A stretch of DNA of 41,068 bases from a virus: IMG/VR virus record IMGVR_UViG_3300005541_000090, positions 1 through 41,068 of that record; one strand, written 5' to 3'. Below are positions 26,042-33,622 of the stretch, piece after piece. Positions within the stretch are counted from its first letter, which is position 1; every line of letters begins with the position of its first letter. The notes under the pieces were generated by a model. The model was not told the origin of the DNA, ran no database searches, and saw nothing but the letters and a program-made list of their open reading frames with translations. A program made the position numbers and the translations under genes.

Positions 26042-26644
26042 TTACGAACCCCAGAAGATGCCGGGGAATCCGCCGCAGAGAATGTCCACCGTGCCGTTGC
26101 CTGACGCGCCGACGGTCCCCCAGAGCACGCCGTACGCACGCGACGAGGCCGTCATGGTAGTGTTGCAGGCCGAAGTCCATGCGCCGGAGCCAACGCCGAA
26201 CACGGGGTTGGCGAACACGGTCGAGGTCTCGGTGGTCGGCTCGAACGCGCCGGGGAGGAGGCCACCGATCTGGATCCAGCAGTAGGACTGGTTCAGGATC
26301 GCAGCGGTCAGGCCGACGTAGCCGACGGTGTTGGGGCCGAGGTATCCGGCAGCCGCGGCGCCGTTGGGAATGGTCCCGACGGTCGGCGCGTACGCTTCGG
26401 TCATCTGGCCCGAGACGACGGTGAAGGTTTCGTCGGTCCAGCACACGGGGGCAGGGGCGATCTCAGGCGCGGGATTGATGGTGGAGTTGTAGTAGACGTA
26501 CTTGTAGACGGGTTGGGCACCGTAGCCAGCCGTGACGACGCCTGTGGGGTTGGCAGGCGGAGAGTAGATCGCGCCCAAGGTGTTCTTGGCCGTGGTGTCA
26601 AGCTGCGTGAAGAAGTTCGAAAAGCGAACGTAGGGAGTGTACAT
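26042..26644 (-). CDS. Structural protein candidate downstream of capsid
   Basis: 200 codons starting MYTPYVRFSNFFTQLDTT. Beta-rich, Gly/Thr/Ala-rich, with scattered Cys and Trp. It follows the capsid gene by 127 bp, where an RNA structure can pair the GGAGG of this gene with an upstream CCTCC segment. No family recognised; capsid decoration or head-fibre role possible. Confidence 0.5.
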   Translation of the reverse strand: MYTPYVRFSNFFTQLDTTAKNTLGAIYSPPANPTGVVTAGYGAQPVYKYVYYNSTINPAPEIAPAPVCWTDETFTVVSGQMTEAYAPTVGTIPNGAAAAGYLGPNTVGYVGLTAAILNQSYCWIQIGGLLPGAFEPTTETSTVFANPVFGVGSGAWTSACNTTMTASSRAYGVLWGTVGASGNGTVDILCGGFPGIFWGS

Positions 26645-26654
26645 CTGTGGTGGT

Positions 26655-26733
26655 CCTCCGTTTCTGGGAGCGAGGCTGCCTGCCCAGATTGCCGGGATTT
26701 AAGGACTCCCGGCCGCCCTGTTACGAACGGAGG
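26655..26733 (-). promoter_or_regulatory. RNA structure masking a ribosome-binding site
   Basis: On the minus strand CCTCCGTT (26726-26733) is fully complementary to AACGGAGG (26655-26662), which contains the GGAGG of the gene at 26644. Between them lies a perfect GCCGGGA/TCCCGGC hairpin (26691-26713). No T-tract follows, so it is not a typical terminator. Confidence 0.4.
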
Positions 26734-26771
26734 GCCAGCCAAGCAGAGATGGCCCCGAGTCGCTTTGCTAC

Positions 26772-27758
26772 TTAGGTGTTCTGCACTGCCGACAACACGA
26801 AGCTGACGCGCGGCTGCGCATTCACGATATCTCCAAGGAACACGGTCTGGCCAGCGCCGTCCAGCGAATCCGGCAGTTCCTTAAACCCGGTAAACCCGAA
26901 CTGGAACAGCTTGTCCTCGGTCACGTACGCTTGGAGGAACTCGTCGCGGTTGCCGAAGATATAACCGGTGGGGACGTACTGGTCCACGAGTAGCCGCTTG
27001 TTGCCGTAGAACTTGAGCGAGGTGGCACCGAAGCTGATAACGCCCGGGTCATCGTCCATCACGCGCTGCGCCGGGAACATCCTCAGCCACATGGTGTCCC
27101 AGATCGGCTGCGTCATGAAGGCCAGGTTGGGCTGGACGTTGCCGAACGATCCCTGGCCGAACGCGAACTGGAGGATCTGCGTCGAAATGGGCGAGTTGAG
27201 GACCTGAGTGTAGCCGGAGATGCCGGCGTTGGGGCCGGTGCCGATCGCGGCGCGGGCCAGCTGGCCGTATTGCGGGAAGTTGGTGCCGGAGTCGTTAGCG
27301 GCGAGGAGGCCGTCGAGCGCGTTCACCCCCGACTGCGTCCCCTGCCCGTCGCGGAACGTGTCCTGCGCGAGGTACTGCATCATCGACTGGTAGAGGTTCG
27401 TGACCTTGACTTGGACGTAGGAGAGGGCAGCCTGAGAGCCTTGGTTGAGCGCGATCCGTTGCCGCGACAACGTGACGTTCGTGTAGTACTCCTTGGGCAC
27501 GAAGGTCATTGCGGTGTCGGTCTCGAACGCCGAGATATCGAACACGCCGCCGTCCACGGTGGGTCCGCCCTTCAGAGGTGCGTACTGGATCGGCACCTGA
27601 ATCTGGTAGCCGGAGAAGGTCTTGAAGTTGTCGGGGCGGAACAGGATGGGGAAGATCGTGCTCACGCGAAAGTAAACATCCTGTACTCTTGGAACAATCC
27701 ATTGGTACGTGAAACTAGTCAAATCGTTGTAGATGACGGCGTTACCGGTTGCTGGCAT
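26772..27758 (-). CDS. Major capsid protein
   Basis: 328 codons. Segments such as TMTFVPKEYYTNVTLSRQR, a long helix with SMMQYLAQDT, NLAFMTQPIWDTMWLRMF and LFQFGFTGFKELPD are those of HK97-fold capsid proteins of podoviruses: an N-arm, a spine helix, a P-domain and an ending strand. It assembles the icosahedral shell. GGAGGGG lies before ATG 27758. It follows the scaffold gene but is separated from it by a terminator, an HNH gene and its own promoter. Confidence 0.85.
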   Translation of the reverse strand: MPATGNAVIYNDLTSFTYQWIVPRVQDVYFRVSTIFPILFRPDNFKTFSGYQIQVPIQYAPLKGGPTVDGGVFDISAFETDTAMTFVPKEYYTNVTLSRQRIALNQGSQAALSYVQVKVTNLYQSMMQYLAQDTFRDGQGTQSGVNALDGLLAANDSGTNFPQYGQLARAAIGTGPNAGISGYTQVLNSPISTQILQFAFGQGSFGNVQPNLAFMTQPIWDTMWLRMFPAQRVMDDDPGVISFGATSLKFYGNKRLLVDQYVPTGYIFGNRDEFLQAYVTEDKLFQFGFTGFKELPDSLDGAGQTVFLGDIVNAQPRVSFVLSAVQNT

Positions 27759-27813
27759 TTGACAGCCCCTCCTTCAAGGTCTGGATCATTCCAAGTCCAC
27801 TAGACTCGAAGAG

Positions 27814-27842
27814 AGTAAAACCGACAACTGACGGTGTGTCAA
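27814..27842 (-). promoter_or_regulatory. Sigma70-like promoter of the capsid gene
   Basis: TTGACA (27837-27842), exactly 17 bp, TTTACT (27814-27819) on the minus strand. Leader of about 50 nt to ATG 27758. It differs from the repeated 29-bp class. Confidence 0.65.
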
Positions 27843-27854
27843 GCGCGAGTGCGC

Positions 27855-28448
27855 CTAAAGAGGCATGGAACTAGCAGGTTGGGCAAGAGGAACATCCCAT
27901 TTTGAGGTGTGACATTTCGGGCACATAGTGGGTCTGCCCTGCTTAGTTTTAGCCCAGCGATGGCCGCAGTGAAGGCATTCGGTGTTCTTGTTGGCTCGCC
28001 ATTTAGCCAGTCTTTCTGAGGCACCTACCGCGCCGGGCGCGCACCGAGCGCGTTTGTACTCTTCTGTTTGGTTCGCCCAGAACGCTCGCTGAGCCTCGCC
28101 TTTGACTGTGTAAGTCTTCTCAGGCTTCCAACTTATAGGACGACGATTGGCAAGTTGCTTGCGTCGATCTGCCCACTCACAATTACCGATGGGCGGACAG
28201 CAAAGGGGACAGAGGTAGCCGAGATCGTTGTTCTTTCTTTCCAGCGTCAGCTTCTCTGGCTTCGGTCCCATGTCGGATAGGAACTGCGTGTAGGAATAGC
28301 GCCAGTGGGGGCAGATGGTGATCCCTCGTGCGCCGTAGTTCCTGTACGAGACGTGATTAGGATTGGTGCAGCGTTGAATGGTCGCACACCACGCTTTATA
28401 TTCCTTCGTGCGACTGCAATGGTGATGCTTGTCGAAAGGCGCAGGCAT
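27855..28448 (-). CDS. HNH endonuclease with C-terminal zinc ribbon
   Basis: 197 codons. YRNYGARGITICPHW (about 35-49) and LTLERKNNDLGYL, then GNCEWADRRKQLANRR (about 88-103), are the conserved blocks of the NYGGRGI-type phage HNH family. The usual loop is enlarged by CPLCCPPI. The C-terminal 45 residues carry CLHCGHRW and CPKC, a zinc ribbon that may bind DNA. It sits between scaffold and capsid genes, a common homing site. A TAAAAT is 6 nt before ATG 28448, so the message may be leaderless; the inverted repeat 28458-28475 overlaps this region. Confidence 0.85.
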   Translation of the reverse strand: MPAPFDKHHHCSRTKEYKAWCATIQRCTNPNHVSYRNYGARGITICPHWRYSYTQFLSDMGPKPEKLTLERKNNDLGYLCPLCCPPIGNCEWADRRKQLANRRPISWKPEKTYTVKGEAQRAFWANQTEEYKRARCAPGAVGASERLAKWRANKNTECLHCGHRWAKTKQGRPTMCPKCHTSKWDVPLAQPASSMPL

Positions 28449-28457
28449 GGCTTTATT

Positions 28458-28475
28458 TTACATGGTGACGTGTAG
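28458..28475. promoter_or_regulatory. Inverted repeat TTACA-N8-TGTAG
   Basis: One mismatch to the TTACA-N8-TGTAA pattern. On the minus strand its end overlaps TAAAAT (28455-28460), which lies 6 nt before the HNH start codon. Confidence 0.5.
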
Positions 28476-28539
28476 GTTATGGGCGAAAAATATGGGAGGT
28501 TACGAGCCTCCCACTTTGGTTCAAATCCAGTTCTATACT
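28470..28539 (+). tRNA. Degenerate tRNA-like sequence, possible anticodon ACG
   Basis: GTGTAGG can pair with TCTATAC (7 bp, two wobbles) as an acceptor stem. GGAGG-TTACGAG-CCTCC fits an anticodon arm with ACG, and TTTGG-TTCAAAT-CCAGT fits a T arm. Against it: a weak D arm (3 bp, no GG in the loop), a 3-nt variable loop, one T-stem mismatch and no encoded CCA. Its anticodon stem is the terminator stem of the other strand. Could be a decayed tRNA or coincidence. Confidence 0.3.
28486..28513 (-). terminator. Rho-independent terminator after the scaffold gene
   Basis: Minus strand: TGGGAGG-CTCGTAA-CCTCCCA, a perfect 7-bp stem, followed by TATTTTTC. It ends the portal-to-scaffold transcript before the HNH and capsid genes. 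Confidence 0.75.
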
Positions 28540-28545
28540 GCGTGC

Positions 28546-29322
28546 CTAGTTGGTCCAGTTCGCACGCATCGCGCTAAACTCCTGCGCCGCCTTGTTGACA
28601 TCCTCGGACAGGGTCGCGGCCGGCGTCGTCTTCTTGACGTTAAAGTCGATGAATCCGGACAAGGGCGAGGTCCCGCCGGGCAGCGACGTCCCCGGCACCG
28701 CGCTGGTCTCCCGCGCTGCCAAGCCTGCTTCGACCCCAGCCTTGATCCGCGCTTCGATGCGCTTCTCTGACACGAAAGAGTCGTAGGCTGCGGTCAGCGA
28801 ATTGGCGAACTTGGCTCCGTTCGCCATGAAGAACTCCTTGAACTTGGCCGAGTCCAGTTCCTCGGAGAACTCGCGCGAGTGGGAGGACCGGATGGAGTAG
28901 AGCTGGTCGGCGATCTCGGCACCTTGGCCGATGAGGTTGGGGCGTTCAGCGGTCAGAGCGGCGGTGGCGATTTCCTTGGCGCGGGCTTCGACGGCGGTCA
29001 GGAATTCGGGAGCCTTGTAGACGGAGGCGAGGCGCTCGTTCAGGAGGGTTGAGACTTGGTCGAGGGTGAGGCCGACGGATTGGGTGGCGGGGGCGGTCAC
29101 GGCTGGCGGGGTTACGGTGGCAGGTGGGGCGGCAGCAGCAGGAGGAGGCACTGCGGCGGCGATCCGCGCCGGGTCCCCGTCTACGAACGCGCGGTACACG
29201 GTATGCTGCGTTGCCAGAAGGGACTGAGCAGACTGGTTGCGCGTGAGGAGGTCCCGCGCGGCTTGGCGGTCTCCTTCCGCGAAGGAGTTGATCAGGTCGT
29301 CGAGTTCGCTGAGGTCGGGCAT
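28546..29322 (-). CDS. Scaffolding protein candidate
   Basis: 258 codons. The N-terminal 50 residues are helical and acidic (LSELDDLINSFAEGDRQA). A Pro/Ala-rich linker follows (about 55-85), then long helices (DQVSTLLNERLASVYKAPEF, EFSEELDSAKFKEFFMAN) and a helical C-terminus. It lies between portal and capsid genes, the usual place of scaffold, and its high helix content and lack of Cys agree. Scaffold proteins guide procapsid assembly and leave before DNA packaging. No enzymatic motif seen, so a protease function is unlikely. Confidence 0.6.
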   Translation of the reverse strand: MPDLSELDDLINSFAEGDRQAARDLLTRNQSAQSLLATQHTVYRAFVDGDPARIAAAVPPPAAAAPPATVTPPAVTAPATQSVGLTLDQVSTLLNERLASVYKAPEFLTAVEARAKEIATAALTAERPNLIGQGAEIADQLYSIRSSHSREFSEELDSAKFKEFFMANGAKFANSLTAAYDSFVSEKRIEARIKAGVEAGLAARETSAVPGTSLPGGTSPLSGFIDFNVKKTTPAATLSEDVNKAAQEFSAMRANWTN

Positions 29323-29347
29323 TGTGGTTGGATCTCCTTGGTTGGAA

Positions 29348-29605
29348 TTATGCTATTTTCACTTTTGCTGATTCGAGCACTTGATACACATTCTTGCCTG
29401 CGTACGAGCAAGTAGAGTTCTCAAGGTAGAGATGGTAGCCAAAACGAATGAGCGCTCCCGTGTCTTGACGCTCAGTGCTCAGGTCGGGTAAATCAACGCC
29501 ACAAATCGAACACTTAATTGAAATGGCCCTACAATCCTTGTCTTCGATCCACTCAGGGCCGGAGAAATCAAAAACAGGGATTCTATCTGACGCTGGTGCT
29601 TCCAT
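29348..29605 (-). CDS. Hypothetical protein with CxxC
   Basis: 85 codons, AGGAG 7 nt before ATG. IKCSICGVDLPDLS holds one CxxC pair; a later Cys lies in TCSYAGK. Less GC-rich than neighbours, so perhaps a recent arrival. No family recognised. Confidence 0.6.
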   Translation of the reverse strand: MEAPASDRIPVFDFSGPEWIEDKDCRAISIKCSICGVDLPDLSTERQDTGALIRFGYHLYLENSTCSYAGKNVYQVLESAKVKIA

Positions 29606-29607
29606 GT

Positions 29608-30000
29608 TTATGCTCCTGTGCCTCCCGGTTGCGCGGTTGCTGGCGCTGCTGGTCCTGCCGCTCCGCCTCCCGCTGCCGACTGCGCCTGCGGCTTCTTCTC
29701 CAAGTCTAGATCCTCGTCGCCCGCGCCGTCCATCCCTTCGAACACCTCGGACTGGGTGTCTTTCAAGGACTGCGCCATCGCCTTCAGCTGCTTCGATATG
29801 TCCTTACCCTGTGGCTTCAGCTTCTCCATTTGCGAGAACACCGTCAGCAGCTTCTCGACGGCGCGGCGGAACTTCTGGTTGTCCTCGGTGTGATCGGGCT
29901 TGGCGGGCTGGGCAGGAGGCTGAGCAGAGGCGGCCTGGGCGTAGAAGTTCGGCGGCGCTGACGCGGAGGTCGAGGCGGGAGGGGCTGGCGAGGTGGCCAT
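29608..30000 (-). CDS. Hypothetical protein with central helix
   Basis: 130 codons. Ala/Pro/Ser-rich ends flank a helical centre (RRAVEKLLTVFSQMEKLKPQ, about 45-65). Such sequences occur as accessory head proteins or chaperones, but nothing specific is seen. It lies 2 bp upstream of the next gene. Confidence 0.55.
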   Translation of the reverse strand: MATSPAPPASTSASAPPNFYAQAASAQPPAQPAKPDHTEDNQKFRRAVEKLLTVFSQMEKLKPQGKDISKQLKAMAQSLKDTQSEVFEGMDGAGDEDLDLEKKPQAQSAAGGGAAGPAAPATAQPGGTGA

Positions 30001-30027
30001 GCGATGAAGGTCCTTTCTGCCGTCCCC

Positions 30028-30246
30028 TTAGATGTTCTTGGCGTTGTCCGCTACGGAGTCGCCGAAGTTGGTCGTGCGCACGCCTTGAACGGAAGTGGCC
30101 GTGCTGCCTGACCCGGCCAGAATCCCGAACGCGACAAACTCGCCCTTCTTCATGCCGGGCTGCGGAACAGGATGGCCGTAGCTGACTTCAATGTCCTTTT
30201 CGTCGCGGACTGCGTTCTCGTGAGAGGTCTTGTCGGTGCTTGGCAT
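30028..30246 (-). CDS. Small hypothetical protein
   Basis: 72 codons, AAGGAGG upstream of ATG. Starts MPSTDKTSHENAVRDEKD. Contains a Gly/Ser turn region (FGILAGSGSTATS) and DSVADNAKNI at the end. Possibly a minor head protein; no family recognised. Confidence 0.55.
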   Translation of the reverse strand: MPSTDKTSHENAVRDEKDIEVSYGHPVPQPGMKKGEFVAFGILAGSGSTATSVQGVRTTNFGDSVADNAKNI

Positions 30247-30352
30247 CGGGATGGTCCTCCTTGCGTTGCTCTTGCCAATGTTGCCGCTGGTCTCGAAGCG
30301 GGTTCAGTATCGCTACCGCACCCGCCCCGGAACTCCGTGGTTAATGCGCTGG

Positions 30353-30427
30353 TTAGGCGCGCTTGTGTCCGCGCTTGTGCCCACGCTTGTGGCCACGCTT
30401 CGCTTCATGCTTTTTGGAACGACGCAT
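30353..30427 (-). CDS. 24-codon basic micro-protein with RGHK repeats
   Basis: Reads MRRSKKHEAK, then RGHK three times and RA, ending in TAA. GGGAGG lies 9 nt before the ATG. The three repeats use different synonymous codons (GGC CAC, GGG CAC, GGA CAC), which argues for selection on the protein. Very basic and His-rich, so nucleic-acid or metal binding is possible. Not previously recognised by me. Confidence 0.5.
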   Translation of the reverse strand: MRRSKKHEAKRGHKRGHKRGHKRA

Positions 30428-30741
30428 AAAGTGAATCCTCCCTTCGGTCTGATTGAAGTAAGGGGGGTTTTTGGTAAGCAGGCCCTCCGCCTGCTGGCAG
30501 GACAGCGAACTGACTGCCTTGTCGCTGGATAGTTAAGCATGGGAGAGGGGGAGACGCAACTTTTGCTGGACTGACTGGGCTGGCTACGACTACAACCCTC
30601 GGAACCCGCTCCGCCGCGAGTGCATGCGCTGGGACTGCCGGGCGGCGCGGCGCAGGCTGAGGGGAGAACGAGGCAGCGATAAGGGGGACCGAGCGGCAGG
30701 GCGACGGTGCGGACGGCGATGCTGCGGCGGGCGCTTGGATA
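30428..30741 (-). other. Non-coding gap with two hairpins
   Basis: 314 bp without a convincing gene. Two perfect stems: AGCAGGC/GCCTGCT with a GGAGG or CCTCC loop (30477-30495), and CAGCGA/TCGCTG (30503-30527). A poly-C run and a short CCCTT/AAGGG pairing next to the micro-gene start follow. Long minus-strand frames here are Pro/Arg/Ala-rich and rejected. Confidence 0.4.
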
Positions 30742-30930
30742 TCATCGACGGCCTCGGCTGCTCCTGCGACGGGAGGCTCGTGCCTGACTCTTGCGCTTAC
30801 CAACTCGTTCTGGCAGGCGTCGCATATTGGGAGTCTCGTGCGCCCACTTGCGCGCAGTGCCGCGCTTCAGTTCACCCCGAGACTCCTTGGCAAACATCAG
30901 ACGTTGCTGGGCCTTGCTGCGGAATGGCAT
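30742..30930 (-). CDS. Small basic phage protein (MPF-KAQQR type)
   Basis: 62 codons, GGAGG 5 nt before ATG. It starts MPFRSKAQQRLMFAKES and has KWAHETPNMRRLPERV: a short family common in phage genomes, of unknown role ('MPFKSKAQQRFMFAK...ETP...LPE-V'). The C-terminus is Ser/Arg-rich. The ATG is the final codon region of the HNH gene. Confidence 0.75.
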   Translation of the reverse strand: MPFRSKAQQRLMFAKESRGELKRGTARKWAHETPNMRRLPERVGKRKSQARASRRRSSRGRR

Positions 30931-31658
30931 TACTTCCTCCCGCGTGCTAATGTTCCGTCCCGTAGACCTTCAATTGCTGCATTTAATAGGTCTCGCTTGA
31001 CGCGAGCCTTCCGTGATTTCCAAGCTGCTGTTATCGCTTTGACACCATGCGCATGCCTTTCTTCTGGCGTGAGCATTGCCCATCGCGCGGCTACCTTTCG
31101 TCCCACACTCTTAAAATGCTCAGGGCGTCTGTTGCTATTTTGAACTCCCTGAGTAGTCCATCTACAATTTCCAATGGGTGGACAGCAAATCGGACACAAA
31201 TAGCCCTTGTTATTATCGCGCCGATCTAGCGTAAGTCCATCAGGTCTTGTTCCAACGTCAGCGAAAAATTGTTCAAATGAGTCCCGCCAATGGTCGCAGA
31301 CCGTAATTCCTCGTCCACCGTAATTATGCCATTCTGGATTTCGCGGGTTTAGACAACGTCCCTTTAGGCTAGTCCATGTTTTGCTTTCAGCGGTTCGCGC
31401 GCCGCGCTTACTTTGACCATGTTTTATGCGTGCGGAAACTACTTCACGCTGTATACAGCCACAACTACGAGTAGGTCTTAGTGAGGCAATTAGAGCGTCC
31501 GCACGCACCTCTCTTACATTTCCACAATCACACTGACACAAGCAAAATACTCGTCTGGTGATCGCAGGGCTAAATACAGCCAAGGCCAATAATCGCCCAA
31601 AGCGCTGACCGACCATAGGCATATAGACATCTGAAATTCGGCCCATAGCCAGAATCAT
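30930..31658 (-). CDS. HNH homing-type endonuclease with N-terminal zinc module
   Basis: About 242 codons from ATG 31658 (start uncertain: 31733 GTG, 31646 and 31622 also in frame; no clear ribosome-binding site). MVGQRFGRLLAL opens a module that holds CQCDCG and SCGC, then NYGGRGITVCDHW, LTLDRRDNNKGYL, a CPICCPPI insert, and GNCRWTT...NRRPEHF. The family is that of the gene at 27855, with which it shares the Cys insert. It begins just after the portal stop and lies on the same strand. Confidence 0.85.
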   Translation of the reverse strand: MILAMGRISDVYMPMVGQRFGRLLALAVFSPAITRRVFCLCQCDCGNVREVRADALIASLRPTRSCGCIQREVVSARIKHGQSKRGARTAESKTWTSLKGRCLNPRNPEWHNYGGRGITVCDHWRDSFEQFFADVGTRPDGLTLDRRDNNKGYLCPICCPPIGNCRWTTQGVQNSNRRPEHFKSVGRKVAARWAMLTPEERHAHGVKAITAAWKSRKARVKRDLLNAAIEGLRDGTLARGRK

Positions 31659-31686
31659 AGTCCAAACCCAAGTCGTGTTAAAAGAT

Positions 31687-33615
31687 TTATTTACCTTTCT
31701 TTTTAGTAGACGCGGCCTGTCCGCTGAGAGCACTCATAGCTAAGTTTTGTAGCGCTTCTTGCGCCATCTCCTTCTCGTTCTCGGCGATGTCGATCATGGC
31801 CCCGGCGGCGTTCAATGCTCGGAGTACATTTTTCTTTGACAATAGTCCTTGCCGCTGTAGTACGACTGCCAGTTGCGCTCGCTGTTCCTTGTCGAATGAC
31901 AGCGCTGACCCAGCCCGGATGGAGAACTGGAACTTGCGCACGAACTTCTCCGGCAGCATGCCGCCTTGCATTAGCGATCCATACATAGGAGAGAAGTCCC
32001 ACGTCGAGAGGCCGCGCTGGCCGAGGATGGCGGTGCGGTGGCCAACCGAGTAGAACTGGAGCATGGTCGAGACCACCATCTGCCCCGAGCGCGACATGAA
32101 GTTTTCTAACCTGCGGCCCATCAGCCGGACCATCGCCGAGCGCGAGTTCTGGATCAGTTCCATCGTGTCGTGCGACGGGATCTGCTCCTTCTGGGCTGCT
32201 GCGTCCACGGCCGCCGACCCCGTGGTCTGGTCCATCTCACGCATCAGCATCTGCGTGTACCACTGCGCGGCTGAGGGGAACTGGGGCTGCTCGCGGAACT
32301 TGGGCGGCTGGCCGCCGGAGCGCAAGGGGTTGAACTCGATCTTGCCGCCGGAGATAGTGGTCGAGAGGTTGTCGAGGTCGGAGCGCGAAATGGCGTCGGT
32401 AGGCGTGATGATGGTGGGAGTCAGCCCGGCTTTGATCGTTTCGAGCATCCCGGCCATCAGGCGGTTCAGCACGTCTTGTGGCCCGATGAGGTTACCGGTG
32501 ACAGACATGGAGCCAGACCCAGCCGAGGTGCCCTGCCAAGCGGTGCGCAGCGGGAGGAATTCTACGTACGGGCCAGGAGGGGAAGTGGGCGAGCCAAGAT
32601 GGAAGTACGGCACGCAGGTATCGTCGAGCACGCGGCCCCCGGCAACGGAGAGAACGCGACCGCGGGGGAACAGCGGACAGCCCGGCTCGACGAGGTAGGA
32701 CCAGTTGGCGCGACGAGGGCCGACGCGGATCGTGGTCGAGGTCTCGTTCAGGGAGGGGTCGCGGAACCAGTACAGGCGCTCGGTGACGGAGGGATAGAGG
32801 GTGTCCGACGTCCCTCCCAGCCCTCCCCTCACGCCCAGCACCGACTGCATCTGTGGCGAGAACTTCGACCACTGCTCCGAGGAGATAGACGAGGGACGCA
32901 TCGGTTTGAGCGCGCTGGGGTCGGAGCCGGAGTCGGGGCGGACGAGGTCGGCCACGGGACCGTAGCGGCGGCGCAGCGCCTCGAGCGTCACCGTGCGCTC
33001 CTCGATCAGGCACTCACATTCGTCGAGAGGACCCTCGCCGCCGAGCTTGTAGAAGTTCAGCGGGTTCACGGCGAGAAGTTGGACGTCGCCCATGCCTCCA
33101 GCGAGATAAGGGTTCCATTGGATTTTGCCGACGGCGTAGGCTAGGAGCCCGAACCCGACGATATCTTGGAAGGCGTCATGGTAAGCAGGATTGGCGGCCC
33201 ACGGTTCGAGCAGGGAGAGAAGCAGGCGCTGAGTCTCGCTGTAGCCGTCCTCCGTGTCGTAGACCTTGATCTGGGGTTCAGGCTTGCCGTCGGTCAGCAG
33301 GGAGACTAGTTCCCAGTATTGCCGGAACATGCGGTTCGTGACAGGGCGCGAGTTGCCGTAGGCCGTGGGCCGGGCTGGCCATTGCGAACCAGAGAGATAC
33401 TGGACGATGCGCGGGATCAGGCGGCGGATCGGGGAGGAAGCGGCGGAGTCGCGGGCTTGTTGGTAGGCGCGGGAGGACCAGTCGACGACGTCTTGCTCGA
33501 GGCGGGACCACGGGAGGGGGAGCGAGCGAGAACGAGTGTGATGGAAGGAGGCGGCGCTGACCACGTTCGATGAGAGGGGCGAGGCTGAGGACGTGGTCTG
33601 CGCGGGCGTGGCCAT
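31687..33615 (-). CDS. Portal protein
   Basis: 642 codons. Recognisable as a podovirus portal: N-terminal region with RRLIPRIVQYLSGSQWP and FRQYWELVSLLTDGKPEP, a central GFGLLAYAVGKIQWNP and LLAVNPLNFY, and a C-terminal helical barrel region (MELIQNSRSAMVRLM...LENFMSRSGQ) ending in basic Lys residues. It forms the dodecameric ring at the head vertex through which DNA is packaged and ejected. ATG 33615 follows a promoter with 7 nt between -10 hexamer and start and no Shine-Dalgarno, so it is probably leaderless. Confidence 0.85.
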   Translation of the reverse strand: MATPAQTTSSASPLSSNVVSAASFHHTRSRSLPLPWSRLEQDVVDWSSRAYQQARDSAASSPIRRLIPRIVQYLSGSQWPARPTAYGNSRPVTNRMFRQYWELVSLLTDGKPEPQIKVYDTEDGYSETQRLLLSLLEPWAANPAYHDAFQDIVGFGLLAYAVGKIQWNPYLAGGMGDVQLLAVNPLNFYKLGGEGPLDECECLIEERTVTLEALRRRYGPVADLVRPDSGSDPSALKPMRPSSISSEQWSKFSPQMQSVLGVRGGLGGTSDTLYPSVTERLYWFRDPSLNETSTTIRVGPRRANWSYLVEPGCPLFPRGRVLSVAGGRVLDDTCVPYFHLGSPTSPPGPYVEFLPLRTAWQGTSAGSGSMSVTGNLIGPQDVLNRLMAGMLETIKAGLTPTIITPTDAISRSDLDNLSTTISGGKIEFNPLRSGGQPPKFREQPQFPSAAQWYTQMLMREMDQTTGSAAVDAAAQKEQIPSHDTMELIQNSRSAMVRLMGRRLENFMSRSGQMVVSTMLQFYSVGHRTAILGQRGLSTWDFSPMYGSLMQGGMLPEKFVRKFQFSIRAGSALSFDKEQRAQLAVVLQRQGLLSKKNVLRALNAAGAMIDIAENEKEMAQEALQNLAMSALSGQAASTKKKGK

Positions 33616-33622
33616 CCGAGGC

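Noticed and set aside
30405-30803. 132-codon minus-strand frame
   Set aside because: TTG start, Pro/Ala/Arg/Val-rich low-complexity sequence, overlaps the small basic gene and runs through hairpins.
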